Source of the DNA: Gammaproteobacteria bacterium
Lineage (GTDB): Bacteria > Pseudomonadota > Gammaproteobacteria > GCA-001735895
Direction of reading: 5' to 3'
Length of the DNA stretch: 9,047 nucleotides
Assembly: GCA_021767985.1 (NCBI GenBank)
Contig: JAASSH010000047.1
Span: 1-9,047, forward strand
Shown here: in pieces, positions 1-6,081 of the stretch
Position numbering within the stretch: the first letter of the stretch is position 1
How the letters are laid out: each line of letters starts with the position of its first letter
The notes under the pieces: model-generated
What the model was told of the DNA's origin: nothing
What the model saw: the letters and a program-made list of their open reading frames with translations, nothing else
Databases searched by the model: none
Translations under genes and position numbers: made by a program

Positions 1-469
1 CGTCGACCACGCCGTGCTTGTGGCTCCCGGGCAGAAAGATCAGCGGACCGTTGGCGGCGGTAACGTCGTCGAGGAACACGGCGATATTCATCGCGCGCGG
101 CTCGGGCATCAGGTCGTCGCGCGCCCAGGTACCGTAATCCTGGTGCCATTGCCAGACGTCGCCGTCGAAGGCGGCCTTGGCGTTGACCTTGTACTGGTGC
201 ATGTAAACCGGGCCGTCGAGCAGTTGCATCACGGGCTCGATCAGGCGTGGATGCGCCCCCAGCCTGCGGAAAGCGTCGTTATAAGTGTGTGCCGCGAAGG
301 CGGTGCGCGCGACACCCGACTTTTCGCGCCAGACTTCTTCGCGCCGCTGTTGATACACATCGAGCGCCGCCTGTTTTAAAACCGCGGTTTCGGCGGCGCT
401 GAAGGCCCTGGGGAAGAACAGGTATCCGCTTTGCTCGAATTCCTGGATTTGTTCGGCGTTCAGCTGCAT
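1..469 (-). CDS. PhyH-family Fe(II)/2-oxoglutarate dioxygenase (3' end cut off)
   Basis: The N-terminal 156 residues of a phytanoyl-CoA dioxygenase (PhyH)-type oxygenase; the gene runs off the left edge. Members hydroxylate small molecules or lipids using Fe(II), O2 and 2-oxoglutarate. Visible: an opening helix and strand (QIQEFEQSGYLFFPRAFS, residues 7-24) typical of the family; the iron-binding HxD in WQWHQDYGTW (H109, D111); then RAMNIAVFLDD and GPLIFLPGSHKHG (141-153), as in ectoine hydroxylase-like proteins. The Asp of HxD is kept, which argues for a hydroxylase and not a halogenase. The distal iron His and the 2-oxoglutarate Arg lie outside the window. The ATG at 469 follows a weak GGACC. 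An in-frame TTG near 499 lies almost at the predicted transcription start and is less likely. The gene is divergent from the DUF1989 gene. The substrate cannot be told; the family call is firm, the specific reaction is not. Confidence 0.85.
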   Translation of the reverse strand, partial: MQLNAEQIQEFEQSGYLFFPRAFSAAETAVLKQAALDVYQQRREEVWREKSGVARTAFAAHTYNDAFRRLGAHPRLIEPVMQLLDGPVYMHQYKVNAKAAFDGDVWQWHQDYGTWARDDLMPEPRAMNIAVFLDDVTAANGPLIFLPGSHKHGVVD

Positions 470-507
470 CCGGCAGGTCCATGGTCGGTAATCGGTCAAG
501 GCTCTGA

Positions 508-536
508 ATTCTACCCCCGAAACCGGGGTATGCAAA
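508..536 (-). promoter_or_regulatory. Predicted sigma70-type promoter of the PhyH-family gene
   Basis: On the minus strand, TTTGCA (536-531) and TAGAAT (513-508) are separated by 17 bases, matching the -35 and -10 consensus at 4/6 and 5/6 positions. Transcription would start near 501, about 30 bases before the ATG at 469. The same eight bases, TAGAATTC, occur at the predicted -10 region of the leftward ligase promoter near 5981. This is a prediction by eye only. Confidence 0.4.
512..530. repeat. Inverted repeat in the divergent PhyH/DUF1989 promoter region
   Basis: TACCCC (512-517) and GGGGTA (525-530) form perfect 6-base arms around a 7-base centre. The dyad covers the -10 edge and most of the spacer of the predicted leftward promoter, where a repressor would block polymerase. 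It could be an operator, or chance in GC-rich DNA. No T tract follows, so it does not look like a terminator. Confidence 0.35.
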
Positions 537-666
537 ATGCCGCCGGCGAGCAGGCGCGTGCGAAGCCTGGCGTCGAATTGTTCGTATTCTTTAGTGCCGT
601 CATCGCCGATTGCAGTAGAATGTGGGCCTTCAAAGCAGAGATAAACCGTGTTTCCCGGAGACGAGC

Positions 667-1512
667 ATGCATAACCCTCCCGCAGATGCGGCCGCGCGCC
701 GCGCGGCCAGCCCGCTGGTTTGTTACGAAGTCGACCAGTTACCGCCATCCAACCTCGAGCTGTATCAACAGGCGCGAGACTCCATGACCCGGGTTGCCGA
801 GATAACGGTACCGCCACGTGACGGCAAAACCTTCGAAGTGCCGGCCGGTTCTTTCTTTCGCATCGTCAGCGTCGAGGGCTCGCAGGTCGGTGACCTGAAC
901 CTGTGGAACGCGCGCGATCTGAGCGAACGCTTCTTTAGCGGCAAGACGCGTCAGCTGCACGCCACCCATGTCAGCACCGGCGATCGCCTGTGGAGCACCT
1001 TGCCCGGCCTGCGGCCGCTGGCGACGATCACGCATGACACGCTCGACTGGTACGGCTGGGACGACGACGGCGGGGGCGTGCATGACGTAATCGGCACGCG
1101 CTGCGATCCTTACACCAATCACATGTTAAAGGGCGTCGATTATCATCACTGCTGTCATTCCAACCTGACGCGCGCGCTCGTTGCGGCGACAGGTCTGCCG
1201 CCCGGCGAGGCCGAGCTGCACGTACACGACGTCATGAACGTATTCATGTGTACCGGGTTTACGCGCGATACTCACCAGTATTTCATGAAGGCGAGCCCGG
1301 TGCGTCCCGGCGACTTTATCGAGTTCTTTGCCGAAATCGATTTGCTGGGCGCGCTGTCGACCTGTCCCGGCGGCGATTGCGGCAGCAGTCATTCCGACGA
1401 CAGCACGCCCTGTTACCCGCTCCGGGTGGAAATTTTCGAACCTGCGGAAGGGGCCCTGCGGGGCTGGTCGTCGCCACAGCGCAGCGGCTATTCCGGCAGC
1501 CATGGGCTTTGA
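667..1512 (+). CDS. DUF1989 (urea carboxylase-associated family) protein, stand-alone
   Basis: A 281-residue DUF1989-type protein. The family is named for genes next to urea carboxylase; some paired members (CgdA/CgdB) are subunits of carboxyguanidine deiminase in guanidine breakdown. Visible: the core PAGSFFRIVSVEGSQVGDLNLW (59-80); GTRCDPYTNHML (143-154); HHCCHSNLTRAL (160-171); HVHDVMNVFMCTGF (185-198); and the family-typical STCPGGDCG (231-239). The Cys and His residues in these segments (C146, H160, H161, C162, C163, H164, C233, C238) are the natural metal-ligand candidates. The ATG at 667 has GGAG at 657-660, six bases upstream; the upstream GTG at 622 and internal ATG at 784 are poorer choices. 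No urea or guanidine carboxylase and no second DUF1989 gene lies beside it here, so the characterised role cannot simply be transferred. It is divergent from the PhyH gene. The family call is firm; the reaction is unknown. Confidence 0.87.
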   Translation: MHNPPADAAARRAASPLVCYEVDQLPPSNLELYQQARDSMTRVAEITVPPRDGKTFEVPAGSFFRIVSVEGSQVGDLNLWNARDLSERFFSGKTRQLHATHVSTGDRLWSTLPGLRPLATITHDTLDWYGWDDDGGGVHDVIGTRCDPYTNHMLKGVDYHHCCHSNLTRALVAATGLPPGEAELHVHDVMNVFMCTGFTRDTHQYFMKASPVRPGDFIEFFAEIDLLGALSTCPGGDCGSSHSDDSTPCYPLRVEIFEPAEGALRGWSSPQRSGYSGSHGL

Positions 1513-1569
1513 TGATCCGACCGGTGACACGGGTCTGAAAAGGCCTGTAGCTGCTGCATTAGTTTAATC

Positions 1570-1597
1570 TTGCTAATGATCGCGGTGTCTTTAATAT
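1570..1597 (+). promoter_or_regulatory. Predicted promoter of the phhB operon
   Basis: TTGCTA (1570-1575) and TAATAT (1592-1597) are separated by 16 bases, each matching the sigma70 consensus at 4/6. They lie in an AT-richer stretch within the 120-base gap after the DUF1989 gene, about 35 bases before the phhB start. No clear terminator is visible between the DUF1989 stop and this point, so read-through is also possible. Confidence 0.4.
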
Positions 1598-1632
1598 AGA
1601 ACCGTCAAATCAATCGAAAGGTGAACAATTCC

Positions 1633-1974
1633 ATGGAAAGCCTCAATCAGCAGAGTTGCGAAGCCTGTCGCGCGGACGCGCCCAAAATCAGCGATGACGA
1701 TTTAAAAACCCTGATGCCGCAGATTCCGGACTGGAGCGTCATCGTGGTCGATGGCGTCATGCAGCTGCAGCGTGAATTCGGTTTCAGTAATTTCGAACAG
1801 GCCATGGCGTTTTCCAACCGCGTCGGCGATATCGCCGAGGCCGAGGGTCATCACCCCGCGATTCTGACCGAGTGGGGCAAGGTGACCGTCACCTGGTGGA
1901 GCCACAAGATCCGGGGATTGCACAAGAACGACCTGATCATGGCGGCGCGCACGGACGAGGTATATGGGGGTTAA
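1633..1974 (+). CDS. phhB: Pterin-4a-carbinolamine dehydratase
   Basis: A 113-residue, cytosolic pterin-4a-carbinolamine dehydratase. The enzyme dehydrates 4a-hydroxytetrahydrobiopterin (or an analogous pterin) so that the cofactor can be recycled after aromatic hydroxylation. Visible: a CEAC near the N-terminus (C9, C12) seen in gammaproteobacterial members; EGHHP (71-75) with the active-site His pair; and [13 protein letters not shown] (88-100) with the third His (H91) and Asp (D100). A Ser stands where the family often has Thr before H91. The ATG at 1633 is preferred: AAAGGTG (1617-1623) lies nine bases upstream, and the GTG at 1621 falls inside that ribosome binding site. The gene overlaps the next reading frame by 11 bases, implying translational coupling. 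No phenylalanine hydroxylase (phhA) gene lies next to it, so its partner pathway is not evident from the context. Confidence 0.93.
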   Translation: MESLNQQSCEACRADAPKISDDDLKTLMPQIPDWSVIVVDGVMQLQREFGFSNFEQAMAFSNRVGDIAEAEGHHPAILTEWGKVTVTWWSHKIRGLHKNDLIMAARTDEVYGG

Positions 1975-2773
1975 CAGCAAAGCGCTGGTTGCCATATTCA
2001 TCGTCCTGATGGTGGGGTTGTCGAGTACCCGGGTGCTCGACGATTACGTCGACGATTACACCACCAACTCGATCAAGAACGCGGCGCTGACCTACGCCAC
2101 CGCGCGCGGTATCAACGCGCTGGTGTCGATGATGCAAAGCAGCGAGATCGAGGCCGGGATCGGTGTCGTCTCCGGTTCGATGACCATCGGCGAGCTGCTC
2201 GACCCGCTGAACGATATGATCGAGCGTTTTTCCACCGTCATGACCTGGGTGCTGGCGTCGCTCGCGGCACAAAAGCTGTTGTTGCTGCTGGCTTCGCACC
2301 AGCTTTTTTTATACCTGGTCGCGGTGCTGGGTATCAGCGCTTTGTTGTTACTGTTTTACGGGCCGCTGCGGGCACAGAGCCTCGCATTCCGATCGTTCCT
2401 GGTCGTGGTTTTTATACGTTTTGCACTCGGACTCGCGGTCGCGCTCAATAGCGGTGTCGACGCCCTGTTTCTGGATCAGCAGCTGCAGCGCAACGACGCC
2501 GAGATCGAAAGCTTTCAATCGAACGTGATCGGTATCGAATCCGACGAAAAGCTCGAGGCCGGCAGTATTCGCGATTCCGCGCTTGCCTTCTGGCAGAGCC
2601 TGAGCCTCGATGAGCTCGAACGAAAAATCAGCCGGGGCATCGAAAACTTCATCAACCTGGTCGCGATATACATGCTCAAGACCATCGTATTTCCGCTCGG
2701 CTTTTTCTATGCCGCGTTTTATTTCATCAAGCTATTGTGGCGGGTCGAGTTAAACGTCACCGCGCCCGCCTGA
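1964..2773 (+). CDS. Uncharacterised multi-pass inner membrane protein
   Basis: 269 residues with no family I can name. Hydrophobic segments at about 6-22, 91-110, 114-133, 143-163 and 229-257 suggest five membrane spans, the last perhaps a long or re-entrant one. Two soluble stretches stand out: 23-90, acidic and rich in Asp/Tyr near its start (DDYVDDY), and 164-228, rich in Glu/Asp and probably helical. The ATG at 1964 lies inside the end of phhB, with GAGG at 1957-1960 only three bases upstream, so translation probably depends on ribosomes finishing phhB. The next gene follows after 16 bases and encodes another membrane-anchored protein of unknown role, so the two may form a complex. No channel signature, transport motif or catalytic site is visible. 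The gene is certainly real given the operon packing and clean hydrophobic pattern; the function is unknown. Confidence 0.8.
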   Translation: MGVNSKALVAIFIVLMVGLSSTRVLDDYVDDYTTNSIKNAALTYATARGINALVSMMQSSEIEAGIGVVSGSMTIGELLDPLNDMIERFSTVMTWVLASLAAQKLLLLLASHQLFLYLVAVLGISALLLLFYGPLRAQSLAFRSFLVVVFIRFALGLAVALNSGVDALFLDQQLQRNDAEIESFQSNVIGIESDEKLEAGSIRDSALAFWQSLSLDELERKISRGIENFINLVAIYMLKTIVFPLGFFYAAFYFIKLLWRVELNVTAPA

Positions 2774-2789
2774 GTCGAGGATGCCAGGT

Positions 2790-3614
2790 ATGAAACCGAC
2801 GATGCAATTGCCACTCATCCTGTTGCTGCTGATTTTCCATGGCGCGACGGCAGTCGCTGCCGAGAGTGGCGCCGGCGTCGGAGACAGTGAGTCGCCGCAG
2901 TATATGCGCGTCGACATCGATCGTGTCGTGATCGATACCGAAGGGCTCATCCTCGCTTCGTCGAACCTTGCCGCTTCGATCGAACAGCTGGCGCAGGCAA
3001 TCCAGCAGCTATCTGCCGACAACGCGGCCCTGAGTGCCGAGGAAAAGGAAATCCTGCTGGGCGCGGTCAAGAGCGTCGATGCGGCGAGTCGTGCGTTGTC
3101 GAGCCTGGCAAACCAGTTGCCGCAAACCGCGCAAGACCTGACTGCTCAGTTGCCGCAGATGGTGCGGGATGCGCGCCAGCCGATCGCCGAATTGTCTAGC
3201 GGGGTGGAGTCGGCCCGTGGCGGCATTGTCGCGATTACCGAATCCCTGCCGCAGGCAACCGAAAACGCGAAACAGCTGGTCAATGCGACGCTCGATTCGG
3301 CGCTGATCCGGCTTTCGACCTACACCGTTATCCTGATCGCGGTGCTGGCCCTGGCGCTGATCGGCGTAATGTGGTTCGTCTACCGCCAGTATCTCGATCC
3401 GCTTGCGCAAAAGCTCGACGCGCTGACGGGCGCGCCCGAGCATTTCGCCGATATGTCGCGCCACATGAAGGAGACCTCGGATAACCTGCTGGCACTGCAG
3501 CCCGCGCCGCCGGAGACATCGGAAAATCAAACCGCGTCAGCAGCGCCGACGGGCGCGCAACAGAATCCTGAGCCAACCGGCGAGGATTCGGTGCAGGATA
3601 AGAACGAACGCTAG
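2790..3614 (+). CDS. Uncharacterised membrane-anchored helical (coiled-coil-like) protein with signal peptide
   Basis: 274 residues from the preferred start, no family recognised. An N-terminal signal peptide (Lys, then PLILLLLIFHGATAVAA) probably ends after AVA-A near residue 24. It is followed by a mostly helical region of about 130 residues rich in Ala, Gln, Leu and Ser. Three LPQ triplets occur there; the first two are 11 residues apart, compatible with an 11-residue helical repeat. One membrane span (about 177-198) leads to a cytoplasmic tail ending in a low-complexity Pro/Gln/Glu-rich stretch. The topology (periplasmic helical sensor-like domain, one span, cytoplasmic tail) recalls chemoreceptor N-termini, but no HAMP or signalling domain is present. 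The ATG at 2790 has GAGG (2777-2780) nine bases upstream; an in-frame ATG at 2781 directly abuts that GAGG and so is poorer. It is the last gene of the phhB operon. Confidence 0.78.
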   Translation: MKPTMQLPLILLLLIFHGATAVAAESGAGVGDSESPQYMRVDIDRVVIDTEGLILASSNLAASIEQLAQAIQQLSADNAALSAEEKEILLGAVKSVDAASRALSSLANQLPQTAQDLTAQLPQMVRDARQPIAELSSGVESARGGIVAITESLPQATENAKQLVNATLDSALIRLSTYTVILIAVLALALIGVMWFVYRQYLDPLAQKLDALTGAPEHFADMSRHMKETSDNLLALQPAPPETSENQTASAAPTGAQQNPEPTGEDSVQDKNER

Positions 3615-3620
3615 AACTTA

Positions 3621-3665
3621 CCCGCGCACATAAACAATTCTACGCTCGGTAAAATCTTGCGCGGG
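3621..3665. repeat. Inverted repeat between convergent genes
   Basis: CCCGCGCA (3621-3628) and TGCGCGGG (3658-3665) are perfect 8-base arms separated by 29 AT-richer bases, in the short gap between the convergent ends of the helical-protein gene and the SDR gene. A shared bidirectional terminator would fit the position, but the loop is long and neither side has a convincing T tract. Confidence 0.3.
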
Positions 3666-3670
3666 CGGGA

Positions 3671-4432
3671 TCAGAGGCGCAGGCCGCCGTCGAGTTCGAT
3701 GATGCGACCGCTGTAGTAATCGTTTTCGATGATAAATTCTACCGCCTGGGCCAGTTCTTCCACCGCGCCGGTGCGCTGCAGCGGTACTGCTCGGGTGATG
3801 CGTTCGTGCGCTTCCGGTTTCAACGACGCGACCATCTCGGTTTCGAATACGCCGGGGGCGATCGCGGCGCTGCGAATGTTGTAGCGCGCCAGTTCCTGCG
3901 CCCAGGTCGTGCTCAGCGCGGCGACTCCGGCCTTGGCCGCGGAATAGTTCGATTGACCGGTGTGACCGGCGCGGCTGATGCTCGAGATATTGACGATGAC
4001 GCCGCCCTTGCCGTTGCGAATCATGCTGGTCGCGGCCTCGCGCCCGCACAGGAATACCCCGGTTAAATTGATGTCGATGACCTGTTGCCATTGCTCCAGC
4101 GACATGCGATCGACGATTTCGCCGTCCTTGACCTTGACCAGCATGCCGTCGCGCAGAATGCCGGCGTTATTGACCAGCCCCGCGATCGCTCCCAGGTGCT
4201 CCTCGATCGAAGCGAAGCAGCGGCGCACGCTGGTTTCGTTGGCGACGTCGCAGGTAAAGGCGAAACCCTCGGCGCCGGCCCGTTTGCAGGCGTCCAGGGT
4301 CTGGTCGAGCCGTTCGGCGTTGACGTCGAGCAGGGCGAGTTTGGCGCCGTGACTGGCCAGCTGCAGGCTGATGGCCTCGCCCAGCCCCTGGGCCGCGCCG
4401 GTGATAACGAAGGTGTTATTTTTGATTTGCAA
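3671..4432 (-). CDS. Classical SDR family NAD(H)-type oxidoreductase
   Basis: A 253-residue short-chain dehydrogenase/reductase, FabG-like in layout, cytosolic. Visible: the nucleotide-binding TGAAQGLG (11-18); Asp36 at the end of the second strand (LALLDVNAERL), which favours NAD(H) over NADP(H); NNAG (88-91); catalytic Asn122 (DINLTG); the Ser at 150/151; and Tyr163 and Lys167 in NYSAAKAG. PG (193-194) follows. All four tetrad residues are present. The preferred start is TTG at 4432, with AGGGA (4445-4441) eight bases upstream. This gives the normal family length and a 17-base overlap with the ligase gene. The ATG at 4477 would add 15 non-family residues encoded by the ligase's last conserved motif. 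The pairing with a CoA ligase suggests it acts on an acyl-CoA or on a hydroxy/keto intermediate of the same pathway; the substrate is unknown. Confidence 0.88.
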   Translation of the reverse strand: MQIKNNTFVITGAAQGLGEAISLQLASHGAKLALLDVNAERLDQTLDACKRAGAEGFAFTCDVANETSVRRCFASIEEHLGAIAGLVNNAGILRDGMLVKVKDGEIVDRMSLEQWQQVIDINLTGVFLCGREAATSMIRNGKGGVIVNISSISRAGHTGQSNYSAAKAGVAALSTTWAQELARYNIRSAAIAPGVFETEMVASLKPEAHERITRAVPLQRTGAVEELAQAVEFIIENDYYSGRIIELDGGLRL

Positions 4433-5948
4433 GGTAGTTTTCCCTGAGTTCGTTTTTAAGGGTTTTACCCGCGACATTGCGCGGCATCTGGTCGACGAGG
4501 TAGACGTCCGACACTTTCTGAAAGCGCGCCTCGACCCGCTGGTTGATCCATTGTTTCAATGCTTCGGCGTCCAGCGTGGCTTCGGGGCGTAACACGATGG
4601 CGGCCACCGGTGTCTCCCCCCACTTGTCCGAGTCGACCCCGAACACCGCTGTTTCGAGCACCTGTTCGTGAGCCCCGGCGATTTCCTCGATGTCCTGCGG
4701 ATAGACGTTGACGCCGCCGGTGATGATCAGCTCTTTTTTACGGCCGGCGAGGTATAGAAAGCCGCTTTCATCGAGGTAACCGAGATCGCCGCTGTAGAGC
4801 CAGCCGTCGCGGAATGTTTCGCGCGTCAGCTCGGGTTGTTTATAGTAGCCGGAAGATAACGCGGGCCCGCGGCCGACGATCTCGCCGATCTCCCCGGGGG
4901 CGAGGTCCGTGCCGTCGTCGCCTACGATTCGAATTTCGTATCCTGGCGGCGGGCAGCCGACCGAGCCCGGCTGCTGGTCGAAATCGTTGCGGTCCAGAAT
5001 CGTGACGAAACCCTCGGTAAGCCCGTAGAGTTCGTAAAACCGCCCGGGTATCACCGCGTTGACCGCTTCCTTGTATTGCTGCTGCAGCGGCGCGCCGATG
5101 GTCAACAGCATTTCCATCGACTGCATGTTCGACGCGTTGAAATTCGGGCTTTGCAGCAGCGCGATGATCTGCGAAGGCACCATCATGATGTGGGTAACCT
5201 TTTCGCGTGCCACGGTTTCAATCATTGCCTCGACGTCGAAATGCGGATGCAGGACGTAATGCGCGCCGATGAAAAAGCAGGGCATCAGCGTGACGAAGGC
5301 GCCGTTGAACACGATCGACCCGGTGTGCAGCACGACGCTTTCCGGCGTCATGCGAAACGAGGCGGCGAAATGACTGCCGTAGTTGGCGCGCACCAGGTGA
5401 CTGTGCATGATGCCCTTGGGCATGCCGGTAGTGCCGCTCGAATAGACGATGTTAAACAGGTCTTCCTGCTGCATCTCGGGATAGTCGGGCGGTTCACTCG
5501 AGCGGCCGGCGACGAACGCCGCGTAACTGTTGGTTTCACTTTCGTCAGTACCGACCAGAATGTAGTTTTCGGCTTTTATATTGCCGATCTGGTCACGCTC
5601 CGGTCCCAGTTCGGCCAGCAGGCCCGGCGTCAGGAAGACCAGGCAAACGTCGGCGTTGTTTAGCAGGTTGATCAGGCCCTTTGCCTTGAGCAGGGGGCTG
5701 AGCGGCACCAGCACCGCTCCGATCGAAACCGTCGCCCAGTAAATCAGCAGCAATTCCATGCTGTTGGGCAACGCGGTCGCGACCTTGTCATCCTTGCCGA
5801 TGCCGCGGGCCTGCATCGCGTTGGCCAGTTGATTGACGGACGCGCTGAAATGCGCCCAGGTCAAACGCTGGTCGCCAAACACGACCGCAAGCTGGTCACC
5901 TCGATAACGCGCGTGGCGCTCGATCAGTTTTTCAAGAGTTATCGGCAA
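4416..5948 (-). CDS. Class I adenylate-forming acyl/aryl-CoA ligase
   Basis: A 510-residue AMP-binding enzyme that activates a carboxylic acid with ATP and transfers it to CoA. In numbering from TTG 5948: the P-loop YSSGTTGMPKG (169-179); YELYGLTEG (305-313); the ATP-ribose Asp in GWLYSGDLGYLD (D388); the hinge and core GRKKELIITGGVNVYP (402-417); and the C-terminal catalytic Lys in PRNVAGKTLKNELR (K495). All core motifs are intact. The most upstream start is TTG 5972, just after an in-frame stop, but it lacks a ribosome binding site and lies upstream of the predicted transcription start. TTG 5948 has AAAGGA (5963-5958) nine bases upstream and opens directly into the normal family N-terminus, so I prefer it. 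The substrate class (medium or long chain fatty acid, or aromatic acid) cannot be decided from sequence by eye. It forms an operon with the downstream SDR. Confidence 0.9.
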   Translation of the reverse strand: MPITLEKLIERHARYRGDQLAVVFGDQRLTWAHFSASVNQLANAMQARGIGKDDKVATALPNSMELLLIYWATVSIGAVLVPLSPLLKAKGLINLLNNADVCLVFLTPGLLAELGPERDQIGNIKAENYILVGTDESETNSYAAFVAGRSSEPPDYPEMQQEDLFNIVYSSGTTGMPKGIMHSHLVRANYGSHFAASFRMTPESVVLHTGSIVFNGAFVTLMPCFFIGAHYVLHPHFDVEAMIETVAREKVTHIMMVPSQIIALLQSPNFNASNMQSMEMLLTIGAPLQQQYKEAVNAVIPGRFYELYGLTEGFVTILDRNDFDQQPGSVGCPPPGYEIRIVGDDGTDLAPGEIGEIVGRGPALSSGYYKQPELTRETFRDGWLYSGDLGYLDESGFLYLAGRKKELIITGGVNVYPQDIEEIAGAHEQVLETAVFGVDSDKWGETPVAAIVLRPEATLDAEALKQWINQRVEARFQKVSDVYLVDQMPRNVAGKTLKNELRENYLANQK

Positions 5949-5975
5949 TCGATCGATTCCTTTGTTGTGCAACGA

Positions 5976-6004
5976 ATTCTATGCGACCCGGCGCCGCATT
6001 TCAC
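5976..6004 (-). promoter_or_regulatory. Predicted promoter of the CoA ligase/SDR operon
   Basis: On the minus strand, GTGAAA (6004-5999) and TAGAAT (5981-5976) are 17 bases apart, matching consensus at 4/6 and 5/6. Transcription would start near 5969, which supports the TTG 5948 start. The FNR-type box is centred about 59-60 bases upstream of that point, close to the -61.5 spacing used for class I activation by FNR/CRP proteins. Confidence 0.45.
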
Positions 6005-6021
6005 GGTGATTTAGATCGAGT

Positions 6022-6035
6022 TTGATATGTATCAA
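6022..6035. promoter_or_regulatory. FNR/ANR-type regulator binding site
   Basis: TTGAT-ATGT-ATCAA is an exact match to the FNR/ANR consensus TTGAT-N4-ATCAA, and the 6-base arms TTGATA/TATCAA are perfectly symmetric. It sits in the 133-base divergent region between the CoA ligase operon and the flavoprotein gene, an expected place for a regulator site. FNR-family proteins (FNR, ANR, DNR) respond to oxygen or nitric oxide. For the rightward gene the same bases contain a good -35 (TTGATA), so binding could instead repress that promoter. Confidence 0.55.
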
Positions 6036-6081
6036 TATCGACGGCAGGATCCAGGCGTAGTTTCGAGGATCGGAGGGAATC

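Noticed and set aside
616..621. TAGAAT as a -10 box for a DUF1989 promoter
   Set aside because: No acceptable -35 hexamer is found 16-19 bases upstream, so the promoter is not listed.
622..666. GTG start at 622 for the DUF1989 gene
   Set aside because: It lacks a ribosome binding site and overlaps a -10-like TAGAAT (616-621); ATG 667 has GGAG at proper spacing.
1513..1560. Possible terminator after the DUF1989 gene (GACCG...CGGGTC)
   Set aside because: The stem is short with a bulge and no T tract follows.
3009..3530. 173-codon frame on the minus strand inside the helical-protein gene
   Set aside because: Arg/Gln-rich antisense shadow; the plus-strand frame has a signal peptide, a membrane span and operon placement.
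4433..4477. Upstream ATG (4477) for the leftward SDR
   Set aside because: The extra 15 residues are encoded within the ligase's last conserved motif and do not match SDR N-termini; TTG 4432 has the ribosome binding site.
5076..5663. 195-codon frame on the plus strand inside the CoA ligase gene
   Set aside because: It lies antisense to a ligase with all conserved motifs; the His/Arg/Asp-rich composition is typical of shadow frames in GC-rich DNA.
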